Part shown: positions 7,656 through 18,542 of the stretch, piece by piece
How positions within the stretch are numbered: the stretch's first letter is position 1
Layout: every line of letters begins with the position of its first letter
Assembly: GCA_902798835.1 (NCBI GenBank)
Contig: CADBYN010000008.1
Coordinates: 1 to 37,689, forward strand
From: Candidatus Avelusimicrobium bubulum
GTDB lineage: Bacteria; Elusimicrobiota; Elusimicrobia; Elusimicrobiales; Elusimicrobiaceae
Length of the DNA stretch: 37,689 bases
Direction: 5' to 3'
Notes under the pieces: generated by a model
Told to the model about the DNA's origin: nothing
The model's input: only the letters and a program-made list of their open reading frames with translations
Database searches by the model: none
Program-made: the position numbers and the translations under genes

Positions 7656-9048
7656 GTTCTTTTTTCACACCTTTGTTTTCTAAAACGACCTGACGCGAGC
7701 GGGCAATAGCCAAACCTTGAGCCGCTACCTCTTTGGTAATGGTTGACCCTGCGCCGATTTTTGCATACTCATGCACCGTTACCGGTGCTACAAAATTCAC
7801 GTTAGACCCTACAAACACATGATCTTCAATAATCGTTTGATGTTTGTTTTTTCCGTCGTAGTTACAGGTAATTGTCCCGGCGCCTACATTTACCCCGGCG
7901 CCCATTTGCGTATCCCCAATGTAACTTAAATGATTTACTTTGGACCCTTCTCCAATAACGGCTTTTTTAATCTCTGAAAAATTCCCTACTTTGGCGCCCT
8001 TTTTCAATATGGATTTCGGGCGTAAATGCGCATACGGCCCCAACTGGCAGGTTTCTGCTACTTCGGATTCTTCAATATACGTGCCTAATTTAAGCGTAAC
8101 ATCGTTATGAATAATAGAATTGTTGATATATACGCTACTTTCCAGCGTACAATTTTGACCAATTTTAGTGTTGCCCAACAGGTAACAACCTGAGGCGATA
8201 TTTGTATCCGCGCCAATTTGTACGCCCGCATCAATGTAGGTATCTTGCGGGTTAATCAGCGTAACGCCATTATCCATATGAAACTGATTAATACGCGCAC
8301 GCATAATTTGCGCTGCTTCGGCTAATTGCGCACGGCTATTGATGCCCAATGCCTGGGTATAATCTTGCGTGGTAAATACCATCGCAGGCAGCCCGGCTTG
8401 TTTAATAAGGGCCAATGTATCGGTTAAATAGTATTCGTGTTTGGGACCTTGCGGTTTTAATTGCGTAAGGGCATTTTGGAGCGCTTTGCTGTTAAAAACA
8501 TACATGCCGCTGTTAATTTCGCGGATTTGCTTCGTTTTTTCATCCGCATCGGTCTGTTCTACAATCTTTTCAAATTGATTTTGCGCGTCACGCACAATGC
8601 GTCCATAGCCAAACGGATTGGGAACCTCTACCGCCAGTACCAGCGTCCCCGCGTTCGCCTTTTCAAATGCGGTTTGCATGGATTGCAGTGTATCGGCCTG
8701 CAATAGAGGGGTATCCCCGTTTAAAATCATCACATTATCGTGCTTTTGCAAGAAAGGCAAGGCGGCTTTAACGGCAGAGCCGGAGCCGGAAAGATCTTCC
8801 TGCACAAAAAATTCCACCGGAGCGGTAATGCCCCATGTGGAAAGATTATCCAAAACGGTTTGTTTTACTTGGTCGGCCCCATGCCCAATAACAACGCCAA
8901 TACCCGCAGGGTTTAAGGCCTGCGCTGCTTTTAAAATATGGGCTACAATTGGGTACCCACACACCGCGTGAAGCGGTTTGGGAAGGGAAGATTTCATCCG
9001 CGTGCCTTTGCCGGCCGCGAGAATTAAAACGCTATTTTTGGCTACCAT
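7648..9048 (-). CDS. glmU: Bifunctional GlcNAc-1-phosphate uridyltransferase / GlcN-1-phosphate acetyltransferase
   Basis: GlmU acetylates glucosamine 1-phosphate and couples it to UTP, giving UDP-GlcNAc for peptidoglycan and LPS. The N-terminal pyrophosphorylase domain shows LILAAGKGTRMKS (8-20) and MILNGDTPLL. The C-terminal half is a left-handed beta helix of hexapeptide repeats, with HLSYIGDTQMGAGVNVGAG and TCNYDGKNKH, the acetyl-CoA site motifs. At 466 residues it is full length. A good promoter lies about 45 bases upstream. It feeds UDP-GlcNAc to the same wall pathway as the dap/mur genes on the other strand. Confidence 0.97.
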   Translation of the reverse strand: MVAKNSVLILAAGKGTRMKSSLPKPLHAVCGYPIVAHILKAAQALNPAGIGVVIGHGADQVKQTVLDNLSTWGITAPVEFFVQEDLSGSGSAVKAALPFLQKHDNVMILNGDTPLLQADTLQSMQTAFEKANAGTLVLAVEVPNPFGYGRIVRDAQNQFEKIVEQTDADEKTKQIREINSGMYVFNSKALQNALTQLKPQGPKHEYYLTDTLALIKQAGLPAMVFTTQDYTQALGINSRAQLAEAAQIMRARINQFHMDNGVTLINPQDTYIDAGVQIGADTNIASGCYLLGNTKIGQNCTLESSVYINNSIIHNDVTLKLGTYIEESEVAETCQLGPYAHLRPKSILKKGAKVGNFSEIKKAVIGEGSKVNHLSYIGDTQMGAGVNVGAGTITCNYDGKNKHQTIIEDHVFVGSNVNFVAPVTVHEYAKIGAGSTITKEVAAQGLAIARSRQVVLENKGVKKEHD

Positions 9049-9092
9049 TTTGTTTAACTCTTGCCTAAAAATAAAATTGATTTGACAGATAT

Positions 9093-9121
9093 ATTATACA
9101 AAACTACGCTTTTGGACGCAA
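9093..9121 (-). promoter_or_regulatory. Sigma-70-type promoter for glmU-prs-rplY-pth
   Basis: On the minus strand TTGCGT (9121-9116) and TATAAT (9098-9093) are separated by exactly 17 bases. It lies in the 80-base gap between atpC and glmU, about 45 bases before the glmU ATG. No terminator separates it from atpC, so read-through from the ATP synthase operon is also possible. Confidence 0.75.
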
Positions 9122-9128
9122 CTTAACG

Positions 9129-9541
9129 TCACAGATGCTTTTTCTTGACTTTCATGCGGGCAATAGCTTGTTTGATTTCTAACTCCGCCAATTCAAAATC
9201 AATATCCGCATCTTTATTGGATAGCGATTCTTTAAGTGCTTTTATGCGCTGTTTTTCTTTTTCTTCGTCAATTTCACCGGCCAAAGCAGCACTTTCGGCA
9301 AAAACATTTACCTCATCATGCAACACCTCGGCAAATCCACCCAGCGCGGCAAATTCTTCGTCCTTTCCGTCCACTTTATAACGCAATGATCCCATCCCCA
9401 ACTGTACCACGGTTTTCACGTGACCGGGCAAAATACCCATCTCACCCAATAAGGCCGGCAAGATAACCATATCTACCGGTTTATCCTTAATCAGTTGTTT
9501 TTCGGGCGTGATCAAATTAAGCATTAATTTTTTATCGGACA

Positions 9542-9542
<1 letters not shown>
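9129..9542 (-). CDS. atpC: F1 ATP synthase epsilon subunit
   Basis: Epsilon sits in the central stalk and regulates ATP hydrolysis. The N-terminal beta-sandwich domain has LNLITPEKQLIKDKPVDMV and the family pattern LPALLGEMGILPGH (27-40). An E-K-rich helical C-terminal domain follows from about residue 85 (AGEIDEEKEKQRIKALKE), ending in a basic tail. Its 137 residues are normal. Its ATG overlaps the atpD stop region by 1 base, the usual coupling. It is the last gene of the atp operon. Confidence 0.95.
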
Positions 9543-10972
<1,430 letters not shown>

Positions 10973-11878
10973 TTAACTGTTAAGAGCTTCTGCCCCGTTG
11001 ACAATATCCAAAATTTCGTTGGTAATACTGGCCTGGCGTACTTTGTTTAATTTCACGCCTAACGCTGTTACCAATTCCCCTGCATTTTTACTGGCCGCAT
11101 CCATCGCGTTCATCGTAGCCGCCAAATTGGCCGCTTGTGATTCCAATAATATCCGATATAAGTTCGCTTTTAATAAACGCGGTACTAAAAGTTTAAAAAT
11201 ATCCAACATGCCGGGCTCAAATTCAAAATCACTTTCTTCTTTTTCTTGCACAATTTGTTCAAAATCAAACGGTAGCCATTGCGTTTGCCGCAGGGTTTGG
11301 CTAGCCAGCGATTTGAAATCGTTATAGATAAGCGTAACCGAGGCCAATTTTTCTTCTAAAAATGTTTTAAGTACTGCATCCCCTAACAAATCGGCATGCA
11401 CGTAAGAAATCTTGGGGAAAACCCCCACGCTTTCATAAACCATGTGCAAGTTTTTCATTTTAAGACGGTTTAAAAAGTCTCGCCCTTTTTTGCCAATAGC
11501 AAAAAGAAACACTTCTTTTTCTTGGTGTTCGCGCAAAAAAGCAATGGCACTGCGCAAAATAACCGCATTAAATGAACCTGTGAGTCCTTTGTCGCCGGTG
11601 ATTACGATAAGCCCTATTTTGTTGGGATCCGCGGTTTTGTTAATAAAAATTCGCCCGGCCCAACTTTCACTTCCATCTTCCGGCTGCGGCATAGACAAAA
11701 TATCTTGCTTTAAATCGTCTACCATACGCATCATTTTTTGCGCAAAAGGACGTGCATTCTGCATGGCCTCTTGCGCTTTGCGGATGCGCGCATTAGAGAT
11801 CATCTTCATCGTTTGCATGATCTGCTGGGTAGATTTAATGGCTTTGATATTTTGCCGTATGTCGCGTAAGGATTCCAT
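10973..11878 (-). CDS. atpG: F1 ATP synthase gamma subunit
   Basis: Gamma is the rotating shaft inside the alpha-beta ring. The N-terminal helix LRDIRQNIKAIKSTQQIMQT and the C-terminal helix with LNKVRQASITNEILDIVNG are both family hallmarks. ITGDKGLTGSFNA matches the central domain. It is 301 residues long. It starts directly after the hldD stop codon with no gap and only a weak ribosome site, so its translation may depend on ribosomes finishing hldD. That would be an unusual dependence, because atpG normally follows atpA. Confidence 0.96.
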   Translation of the reverse strand: MESLRDIRQNIKAIKSTQQIMQTMKMISNARIRKAQEAMQNARPFAQKMMRMVDDLKQDILSMPQPEDGSESWAGRIFINKTADPNKIGLIVITGDKGLTGSFNAVILRSAIAFLREHQEKEVFLFAIGKKGRDFLNRLKMKNLHMVYESVGVFPKISYVHADLLGDAVLKTFLEEKLASVTLIYNDFKSLASQTLRQTQWLPFDFEQIVQEKEESDFEFEPGMLDIFKLLVPRLLKANLYRILLESQAANLAATMNAMDAASKNAGELVTALGVKLNKVRQASITNEILDIVNGAEALNS

Positions 11879-12817
11879 TTATCTGTTTTCCGCTTTTAAG
11901 ATTTTCACGTAATCGGCAATCCCGGTTTCCAAGGTATAATCGGGCGTATACCCTAATTTTTCTTTGGATTTAGTGATATCGGCCTGCGTTTTTACTTGGA
12001 AGAAGGCCGCATACGGATTGTCGATGTATTCGGGTTCCAAATTGGTTCCCATTTCTTTGTTGAGGCACGCAATCATGGCATTATAATCACGCGGCACACC
12101 GGTAGCGGCATTATACACGCCGGACTCTTTGCCATTGTTCAGCGCGCACAAATTAATTTTAACAATATCTTTGACGTACACAAAATCACGTTGTTGTTCG
12201 CCAAATTTAAATACACGCGGACGTTTCCCTTCTTTCATCTGCAAGTAAAGCTGGTAGACCATGCTGGCCATTTTGCCTTTGTAATATTCGCCCGGTCCAT
12301 ACACGTTGAAATAGCGCAAACCTATTACCGTCATATCGTGGTTTTCTTCCACAAATTGGCGCGCCACATTGTCCATAATTACTTTGGAAAACCCGTATAC
12401 ATTTTCCGGATGAGTGGGCTGCGTCTCCACATTAGGCACGGGCCCGTTTCCATATGTGGCTGCCGAAGAAGCATAAATTACTTTTTTGATACCGTTCTCA
12501 GCGGCAAAATGTAAAAGACGCTTAAAGGCTTCCACATTTTGTTCCATCATGGCGCGTTGATCCATTACCGTGGTGTCGGTAATGGCGCCCTCGTGGAAAA
12601 TAGCATCAAAATAATCTTCCGGAAAATTATAAGTAAGCAAATCCGCGGCGACTACATCCCCTTTAAAACCAATGAGATTTTTAAAGTGTCCGTTTTTAGC
12701 AAAATCATCAATAACGGTTACTTCATGCCCTTGTGCTTCCAAGGTTTTGGCAATGTTACTGCCGATAAAACCGGCCCCACCCGTTACGAGATATTTTTTT
12801 CTGTTTTTAGCGTCCAT
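11879..12817 (-). CDS. hldD: ADP-L-glycero-D-manno-heptose 6-epimerase, embedded in the atp operon
   Basis: HldD converts ADP-D- to ADP-L-glycero-manno-heptose, the precursor of the LPS inner core. The NAD(P)-binding GGAGFIG is at 13-19. The family-specific segments FHEGAITDTT, YASSAATYGNG, YGFSK (catalytic Tyr-Lys pair), LRYFNVYGPGEYYKGKMAS and RDFVYVKDI, plus a final FFQVKTQADITKSK, distinguish it from GalE-type epimerases. It is 312 residues long. A strong AAGGAG precedes the start. It sits 9 bases after atpA and abuts atpG, so it is a full member of the ATP synthase transcript. A general NAD-dependent sugar epimerase role is the alternative. Confidence 0.85.
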   Translation of the reverse strand: MDAKNRKKYLVTGGAGFIGSNIAKTLEAQGHEVTVIDDFAKNGHFKNLIGFKGDVVAADLLTYNFPEDYFDAIFHEGAITDTTVMDQRAMMEQNVEAFKRLLHFAAENGIKKVIYASSAATYGNGPVPNVETQPTHPENVYGFSKVIMDNVARQFVEENHDMTVIGLRYFNVYGPGEYYKGKMASMVYQLYLQMKEGKRPRVFKFGEQQRDFVYVKDIVKINLCALNNGKESGVYNAATGVPRDYNAMIACLNKEMGTNLEPEYIDNPYAAFFQVKTQADITKSKEKLGYTPDYTLETGIADYVKILKAENR

Positions 12818-12826
12818 AATTTCTCC

Positions 12827-14878
<2,052 letters not shown>

Positions 14879-14882
<4 letters not shown>

Positions 14883-15373
14883 TTCTTTTGTACTTCCTCT
14901 AAGACTTGCGCCACAATTTTATCGGCGTTGTCTGCTTGTAAATCTTGCTCGACCACGCGTGACGCCGCTAACATACTAATGGACGCAATTTCGCTGCGCA
15001 CATCGGCAAGTGCTTTGTTTTTCTCGGCCTCGATTTGCTGCGTGGCTTGCGAAAGCAATCTTTCCGCTTGTTCTTTGGCTTGCGCTAAAAGTTGTTCCTT
15101 TTGCGTCTCTCCCGCTTTCACGGCAGCTGCCATTTTTTGTGCGGCCTCATTTGAAATTTGAGCCAGGCGTTCGTCGAGTTCTTTCTTCAATTCTTCAGCA
15201 GATTTGCGCGCATCGGCTGCGGTTTGTTTGTCGCTTTCTATTTGTGCTTCGCGTTTTTCAAGGGCACCAAGTATCGGCCCCCAGGCAAATTTCTTTAGCA
15301 GAAACACTAAAAGCAGAAAGTTACAAACCGTCAGCAGGAGTACGCCAAAATCCGGCTTGAGTAAATTTTCCAT
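14879..15373 (-). CDS. atpF: F0 ATP synthase subunit b
   Basis: Subunit b is the peripheral stalk. One N-terminal membrane segment (about residues 9-27, VLLLTVCNFLLLVFLLKKF) is followed by the typical WGPILGALEKRE. A long Ala/Glu/Lys/Gln helix then runs to the end and should form a coiled-coil dimer. It is 164 residues long. Only one b gene is present, so a homodimer is expected. Confidence 0.95.
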
Positions 15374-15391
15374 GCTACTTTCCTAACTAAG

Positions 15392-15622
15392 TTATTTCAT
15401 TACCATGGTCAGCAAGCAAATTACTAGACCCAACATGGCGGCCCCTTCCAGCAAGGCGGCAATGATGATCATCGTGGTGCGCAAATCACTGGCGGCTTCA
15501 GGTTGGCGGGCAGATCCTTCCAAGGCGGCTGTACCAATTTTCCCAAGCCCTAACCCGGCTCCAAATACTACAATGCCGGCACCAATACCGGCGGCAATAT
15601 ATTTAAGTGCTACTAGTTCCAT
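15392..15622 (-). CDS. atpE: F0 ATP synthase subunit c (rotor ring)
   Basis: The start at 15622 is chosen because GGAG lies 8 bases upstream; a longer upstream extension reads through the atpB end region and has no family likeness. The 76-residue protein has two membrane helices around the loop ARQPEA (38-43). The ion-carrying acid is E59 in ALLEGAAM. The Na+-type residues are missing: there is no Gln in the first-helix position, and Gly rather than Ser follows the Glu. The ring therefore probably uses protons. That is an inference from the motif alone. Confidence 0.96.
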   Translation of the reverse strand: MELVALKYIAAGIGAGIVVFGAGLGLGKIGTAALEGSARQPEAASDLRTTMIIIAALLEGAAMLGLVICLLTMVMK

Positions 15623-15656
15623 ACGTTTTCTCCTTCGGGCAAATTGCCCTGTTAAA

Positions 15657-16418
15657 TTAATGCGTGTGAATAACCGAGCCCGCAAAAATAGCGGTAAGCA
15701 GAGTAAACACATACGCTTGTAAAAATGCGACTAACAACTCCAAACACGTCATAAAAATTTCTAACGCCATAGCGGGCACCAATGCACCTACGCCGGCGGC
15801 TTTACTCATTTCCCCAACGATAAAAATAATGAGCAACAAACAAATCAGCACCATGTGCCCCGATAGCATATTGGCAAACAAACGAATAGCCAACACGCAT
15901 ACTTTGATTACTAAACTGATTACTTCTAAGGGGAAAAGAAGCGGCACCAGCCACGCGGGAGTGCCCGACGGAACAAATCCTTTTAAAAAGCCGACAAACC
16001 CGTGATACTTAAGTCCGCTAAAAACAATCAACGCACCCGAACAAAGTGCCAGGGCTGCCGTGACGGAAATGTTAGAGGTAGCGGTTTTCATTTCGGGGAT
16101 CATCCCCGCTAAATTGACAGATAAAATGAACAAGAAAAGCGTGCAGAAGTACGGTAACATTCCGTATCCTTCCTTCCCCATGTTGGGAATTACAATTCCG
16201 CCACGGATGAAAGAGACGTATTCTTCCACTAATACAGAAACAAGCTTCCCTCCGCGGCTGGTATGCTTGCGGGCCGCCCAAGACAACGTCAACAGAAGCA
16301 AAATACTCACCGCAAAAATCGTCACGGAGTGGGTAGTAACCGGGATACGAAATCCGCCCAATGTTACGCCCCAATCGTGGTCCAAAATATGGTGAGATAT
16401 AGTTTCAGCTACGTCCAT
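15657..16418 (-). CDS. atpB: F0 ATP synthase subunit a
   Basis: Subunit a forms the half channels beside the c ring. The start at 16418 (MDVAETISHHILDHDW) gives 253 residues and overlaps the preceding small gene by 14 bases; an earlier in-frame start would lie wholly in that gene. Five to six membrane segments are visible. The essential arginine is in LAIRLFANMLSGHM, the family signature. NLAGMIPE and the C-terminal LQAYVFTLLTAIF also match. Confidence 0.95.
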   Translation of the reverse strand: MDVAETISHHILDHDWGVTLGGFRIPVTTHSVTIFAVSILLLLTLSWAARKHTSRGGKLVSVLVEEYVSFIRGGIVIPNMGKEGYGMLPYFCTLFLFILSVNLAGMIPEMKTATSNISVTAALALCSGALIVFSGLKYHGFVGFLKGFVPSGTPAWLVPLLFPLEVISLVIKVCVLAIRLFANMLSGHMVLICLLLIIFIVGEMSKAAGVGALVPAMALEIFMTCLELLVAFLQAYVFTLLTAIFAGSVIHTH

Positions 16419-16641
16419 CTTCTTTTCCCTTTTTACCAGCTTGCCGGGCCGCCTGCACAATACGCGCAAGTCCGAGCGCAAACCCAAGTATTACTCCCCC
16501 TACTAAACACCACGGCAATGTGCCCAGTTTTGTGTCCAGCCAATAACCCACGGCAGCGCCCACAATTTCACAAAGCGCGAACTCCGTTCCCAAAGAGGTA
16601 ATTTCCAAATGATCTTTTGCGGAAAACGGACCAAGCGCCAT
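16405..16641 (-). CDS. atpZ: AtpZ/AtpI-like F0 accessory protein
   Basis: This is the small membrane protein that usually heads an atp operon and helps assemble the c ring or transports Mg2+/Ca2+. Two membrane segments separated by a short loop carry the family pattern, with G-x3-G-x2-LD in VGAAVGYWLDTKLG and the second helix GGVILGFALGLARIV. A basic tail follows. Two starts are possible. The ATG at 16647 is only 3 bases from the AGGAG, while the ATG at 16641 has a 9-base spacing and is preferred here. It is 78 residues long. Confidence 0.75.
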   Translation of the reverse strand: MALGPFSAKDHLEITSLGTEFALCEIVGAAVGYWLDTKLGTLPWCLVGGVILGFALGLARIVQAARQAGKKGKEDGRS

Positions 16642-16674
16642 GGGCATTTTCTCCTCTGTTGGGGGGATACTTAC

Positions 16675-16680
16675 ATTATA
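16675..16680 (-). promoter_or_regulatory. -10 element of the ATP synthase operon
   Basis: TATAAT on the minus strand lies about 30 bases before the first atp start codon, in a T-rich context. The -35 region is poor. No clear terminator of the upstream glycosidase gene lies between it and that gene's stop at 16747; only a 5-bp stem (ATTGC/GCAAT) is seen. Confidence 0.5.
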
Positions 16681-16746
16681 AGAAAAATGAATGTAAAATG
16701 CAGCGGAAATTCTATTGCAAGTAAGCAATTTTTGCAAGGTCGTTAA

Positions 16747-18204
16747 TTAGATGCTAAACGTAAATACTTTGCACTCGAAGGGTTTTAACACCAGTTCCCA
16801 CCCTTGTGCACGTAATTCGGGGGTAAGCGTAAGTTCTTTTTCTTCCAATTCTTCACGTGCTTTATCGCCGGAAACATTTTTAAACGTCACGCGGCATTGA
16901 GCAGGATTGTTGCTATAGTTGATAAACACCATTTTGCCGGTGTGGCGTTGGCGCCACATCCAGCACAAAATGCTTTGGCAGGAATTTTCCCCCGCATAAA
17001 CAGGGATACTTTCTTGCAAGGACCATTGTCCCCCGTGGAAAGCCGGGTCGGAAGCAATTTTTAAAAGTTTTGCGTAATACCTCTCTACGCCTCTGTCTAT
17101 AACAAAATCGTCATTGATATACTGCAACGGCATGCGCTCCGGGCGGCCTAAAAGTTGGAACAAGTGAAATAAACGCGCCCCGGGCAGGGTAGCAATAATC
17201 GTAGCGGCAGCAAGTGATTTTTCACGCCCAAACGCTTTTAATGGTTCTTCCTCATCGTGATTGGCAATAAAACGCAGGGAACGCATTTGGAACAAGTGCT
17301 CCGCGCGCAAGTGCCCGCGGATGCTATCGGCATTGGCAAAGCGTAAGCGGTCGTAGAGCACTTTATCGTAGGTATAATCAAAGCCAAGCTCCTGAATATC
17401 CCACTCAAGCCCCCAATATACTTCGGCAATAAACACAAATTCCGGATGTTCGGCGCGAACGGCATTTAAAGCTTGCGTCCAAAATTCCTCTTTAGGCAAT
17501 TCCCCGCCGATAAATTCCCACCACGTATCGCGCTGCACTTTATTCAAAGAGAGCATGGCCATATCGCAACGCACCCCATCGCACATACGCGAAACTTCCA
17601 AGAGTTTTTTCGTCATGAAATCACGCGTTTTTGGGTTGAAATAATTGAGCTGTGCGGTATCGGTCCACGGGGCAAAATAGGGGTCGCGTCCATGAGCGAT
17701 GTAATGTCCTTTTTTGTTTTGGAAAAACCAATCTTCATGGACATGCGGAGCTTTTGTTCCCGTCGTAACAAATAGTTCGGGATGCTCTTCTACTACCGGG
17801 GCATCAATAGCGGTATGATTGCCTACAAAATCTAAAAAGAGTTGGATTCCGCGGTCATTTAAGTTTTTGCGAAACGCGGCCAACGCTTCGTTCCCGCCAA
17901 AAAATTCATCTACCGTGTAATCATACACCGCATAAGGAGATGCGGCAATATCTTCCGTCTTAAAATTGGGTTTACTGGTGCGAACTTGATTTAAAATTTC
18001 TTCATTTTCACGCGCAATTTTTTCAGCGACAGTACTAAGCTTCCATACACCCATAAGCCACACGGCATCGAACCCCGCCTCTTGGATTTTTTCCCAAAAA
18101 GCAGCGGGCACGTCGGCCAACGTAAATTTGCGGCCTTGTTCCCGCTCGTAGCGAGCAAGCCACGAGCGCGCATTAATTTCTAAAATGTGTGGATTATTGC
18201 GCAT
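16747..18204 (-). CDS. GH13 alpha-amylase-family glycosidase, cytoplasmic
   Basis: The catalytic barrel of glycoside hydrolase family 13 is clear. Region I is DFVGNHT, region II DGVRCDMA with the nucleophile Asp, region III FIAEVYW with the acid/base Glu, and region IV FIANHDEEEP with the stabilising Asp. The C-terminal ~90 residues form a beta domain. It is 485 residues long. There is no signal peptide, so it acts inside the cell, for example on glycogen, maltodextrin or trehalose-type substrates; the exact specificity cannot be read. It stands alone between the atp operon and the divergent pilin leader, with its own promoter. Confidence 0.88.
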   Translation of the reverse strand: MRNNPHILEINARSWLARYEREQGRKFTLADVPAAFWEKIQEAGFDAVWLMGVWKLSTVAEKIARENEEILNQVRTSKPNFKTEDIAASPYAVYDYTVDEFFGGNEALAAFRKNLNDRGIQLFLDFVGNHTAIDAPVVEEHPELFVTTGTKAPHVHEDWFFQNKKGHYIAHGRDPYFAPWTDTAQLNYFNPKTRDFMTKKLLEVSRMCDGVRCDMAMLSLNKVQRDTWWEFIGGELPKEEFWTQALNAVRAEHPEFVFIAEVYWGLEWDIQELGFDYTYDKVLYDRLRFANADSIRGHLRAEHLFQMRSLRFIANHDEEEPLKAFGREKSLAAATIIATLPGARLFHLFQLLGRPERMPLQYINDDFVIDRGVERYYAKLLKIASDPAFHGGQWSLQESIPVYAGENSCQSILCWMWRQRHTGKMVFINYSNNPAQCRVTFKNVSGDKAREELEEKELTLTPELRAQGWELVLKPFECKVFTFSI

Positions 18205-18222
18205 GATTTCATCCCTATAACT

Positions 18223-18252
18223 TTTATAGCAATTTTCCTCGCTGTTTGTAAA
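18223..18252 (-). promoter_or_regulatory. Promoter of the GH13 gene
   Basis: On the minus strand TTTACA (18252-18247) and TATAAA (18228-18223) are 18 bases apart, and TGC before the -10 makes it extended. It lies 19 bases from the start codon at 18204, so the leader would be short. Confidence 0.6.
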
Positions 18253-18289
18253 GTTGTTTCAAACAAGTGTTTTAGTGATTAAATTTTGT

Positions 18290-18306
18290 TACAATGTACG
18301 TACAAT
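18290..18306 (+). promoter_or_regulatory. Possible -10 elements for the pilin leader RNA
   Basis: TACAAT occurs at 18290-18295 and again at 18301-18306. The second would start transcription near 18312-18314, which is exactly where the structured leader begins. Neither has a convincing -35 box, so the start is inferred. Confidence 0.35.
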
Positions 18307-18311
18307 TTATT

Positions 18312-18507
18312 CTGTTTTTGGAACCGTATGTAGAATACGGATGGCTTTGAATAAAAGCGATGAGGTACTCCAAAAACAGCTGTTAAGGTGCAAGAAAGCG
18401 GGCTTCGAAACCTAGCCCTTGCACTTAGTGTCTATCACTTTTCGTGATCGGCCGCGGCTGTTTTTGTTTGAACATGTACCTCATCTTCAGACAAAGCGGC
18501 CGTTTTT
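18312..18507 (+). ncRNA. Structured leader RNA with switch-like alternative pairing (candidate riboswitch/attenuator)
   Basis: This 338-base gap is the second longest non-coding stretch here and is packed with helices. P1 pairs 18312-18322 with 18369-18379 (11 bp) and encloses two hairpins, 18324-18329/18335-18340 and 18344-18348/18354-18358. Then come a 9-bp stem (18386-18394/18418-18426, including one GU) and a 5-bp hairpin (18434-18438/18444-18448). A two-part terminator follows at 18449-18507. The segment 18371-18380 is also perfectly complementary to 18457-18466, extendable to 13 pairs with GU, and that strand overlaps the terminator. P1, this long-range helix and the terminator therefore exclude one another. 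I matched it to none of the riboswitch consensus sequences I know, nor to 6S, SRP, tmRNA or RNase P RNA. Confidence 0.6.
18449..18507 (+). terminator. Terminator of the pilin leader RNA
   Basis: The lower stem pairs 18449-18455 with 18496-18502 (7 bp, all GC). After a 7-base bulge the upper stem pairs 18463-18470 with 18488-18495 (8 bp, one GU). Five T residues follow at 18503-18507. It ends 35 bases before the pilin start codon, so it would stop transcription before the gene unless it is prevented from folding. Confidence 0.65.
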
Positions 18508-18542
18508 GTATGCGTTTTCCAAAACAATTTAAGGAGAACGCT

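Noticed and set aside
15392-15622. Sodium-type ATP synthase c ring
   Set aside because: The glutamate is present, but the first-helix Gln and the Ser after the Glu that define the Na+ site are missing.
15623-15712. Longer AtpE starting at 15712
   Set aside because: The added residues are Arg-rich, overlap the atpB end and have no counterpart in subunit c; the ATG at 15622 has a ribosome site.
18312-18507. Structured leader as 6S, SRP, tmRNA or RNase P RNA
   Set aside because: It lacks the long rod with central bubble of 6S, the GGAA-type apical loop of SRP RNA, the tRNA-like ends of tmRNA and the GAGGAAAGTCC-type core of RNase P RNA.
18444-18542. N-terminal extension of the first pilin from an ATG at 18444
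   Set aside because: It lies within the leader RNA and terminator and has no ribosome site; the ATG at 18543 has AAGGAG at the right distance.
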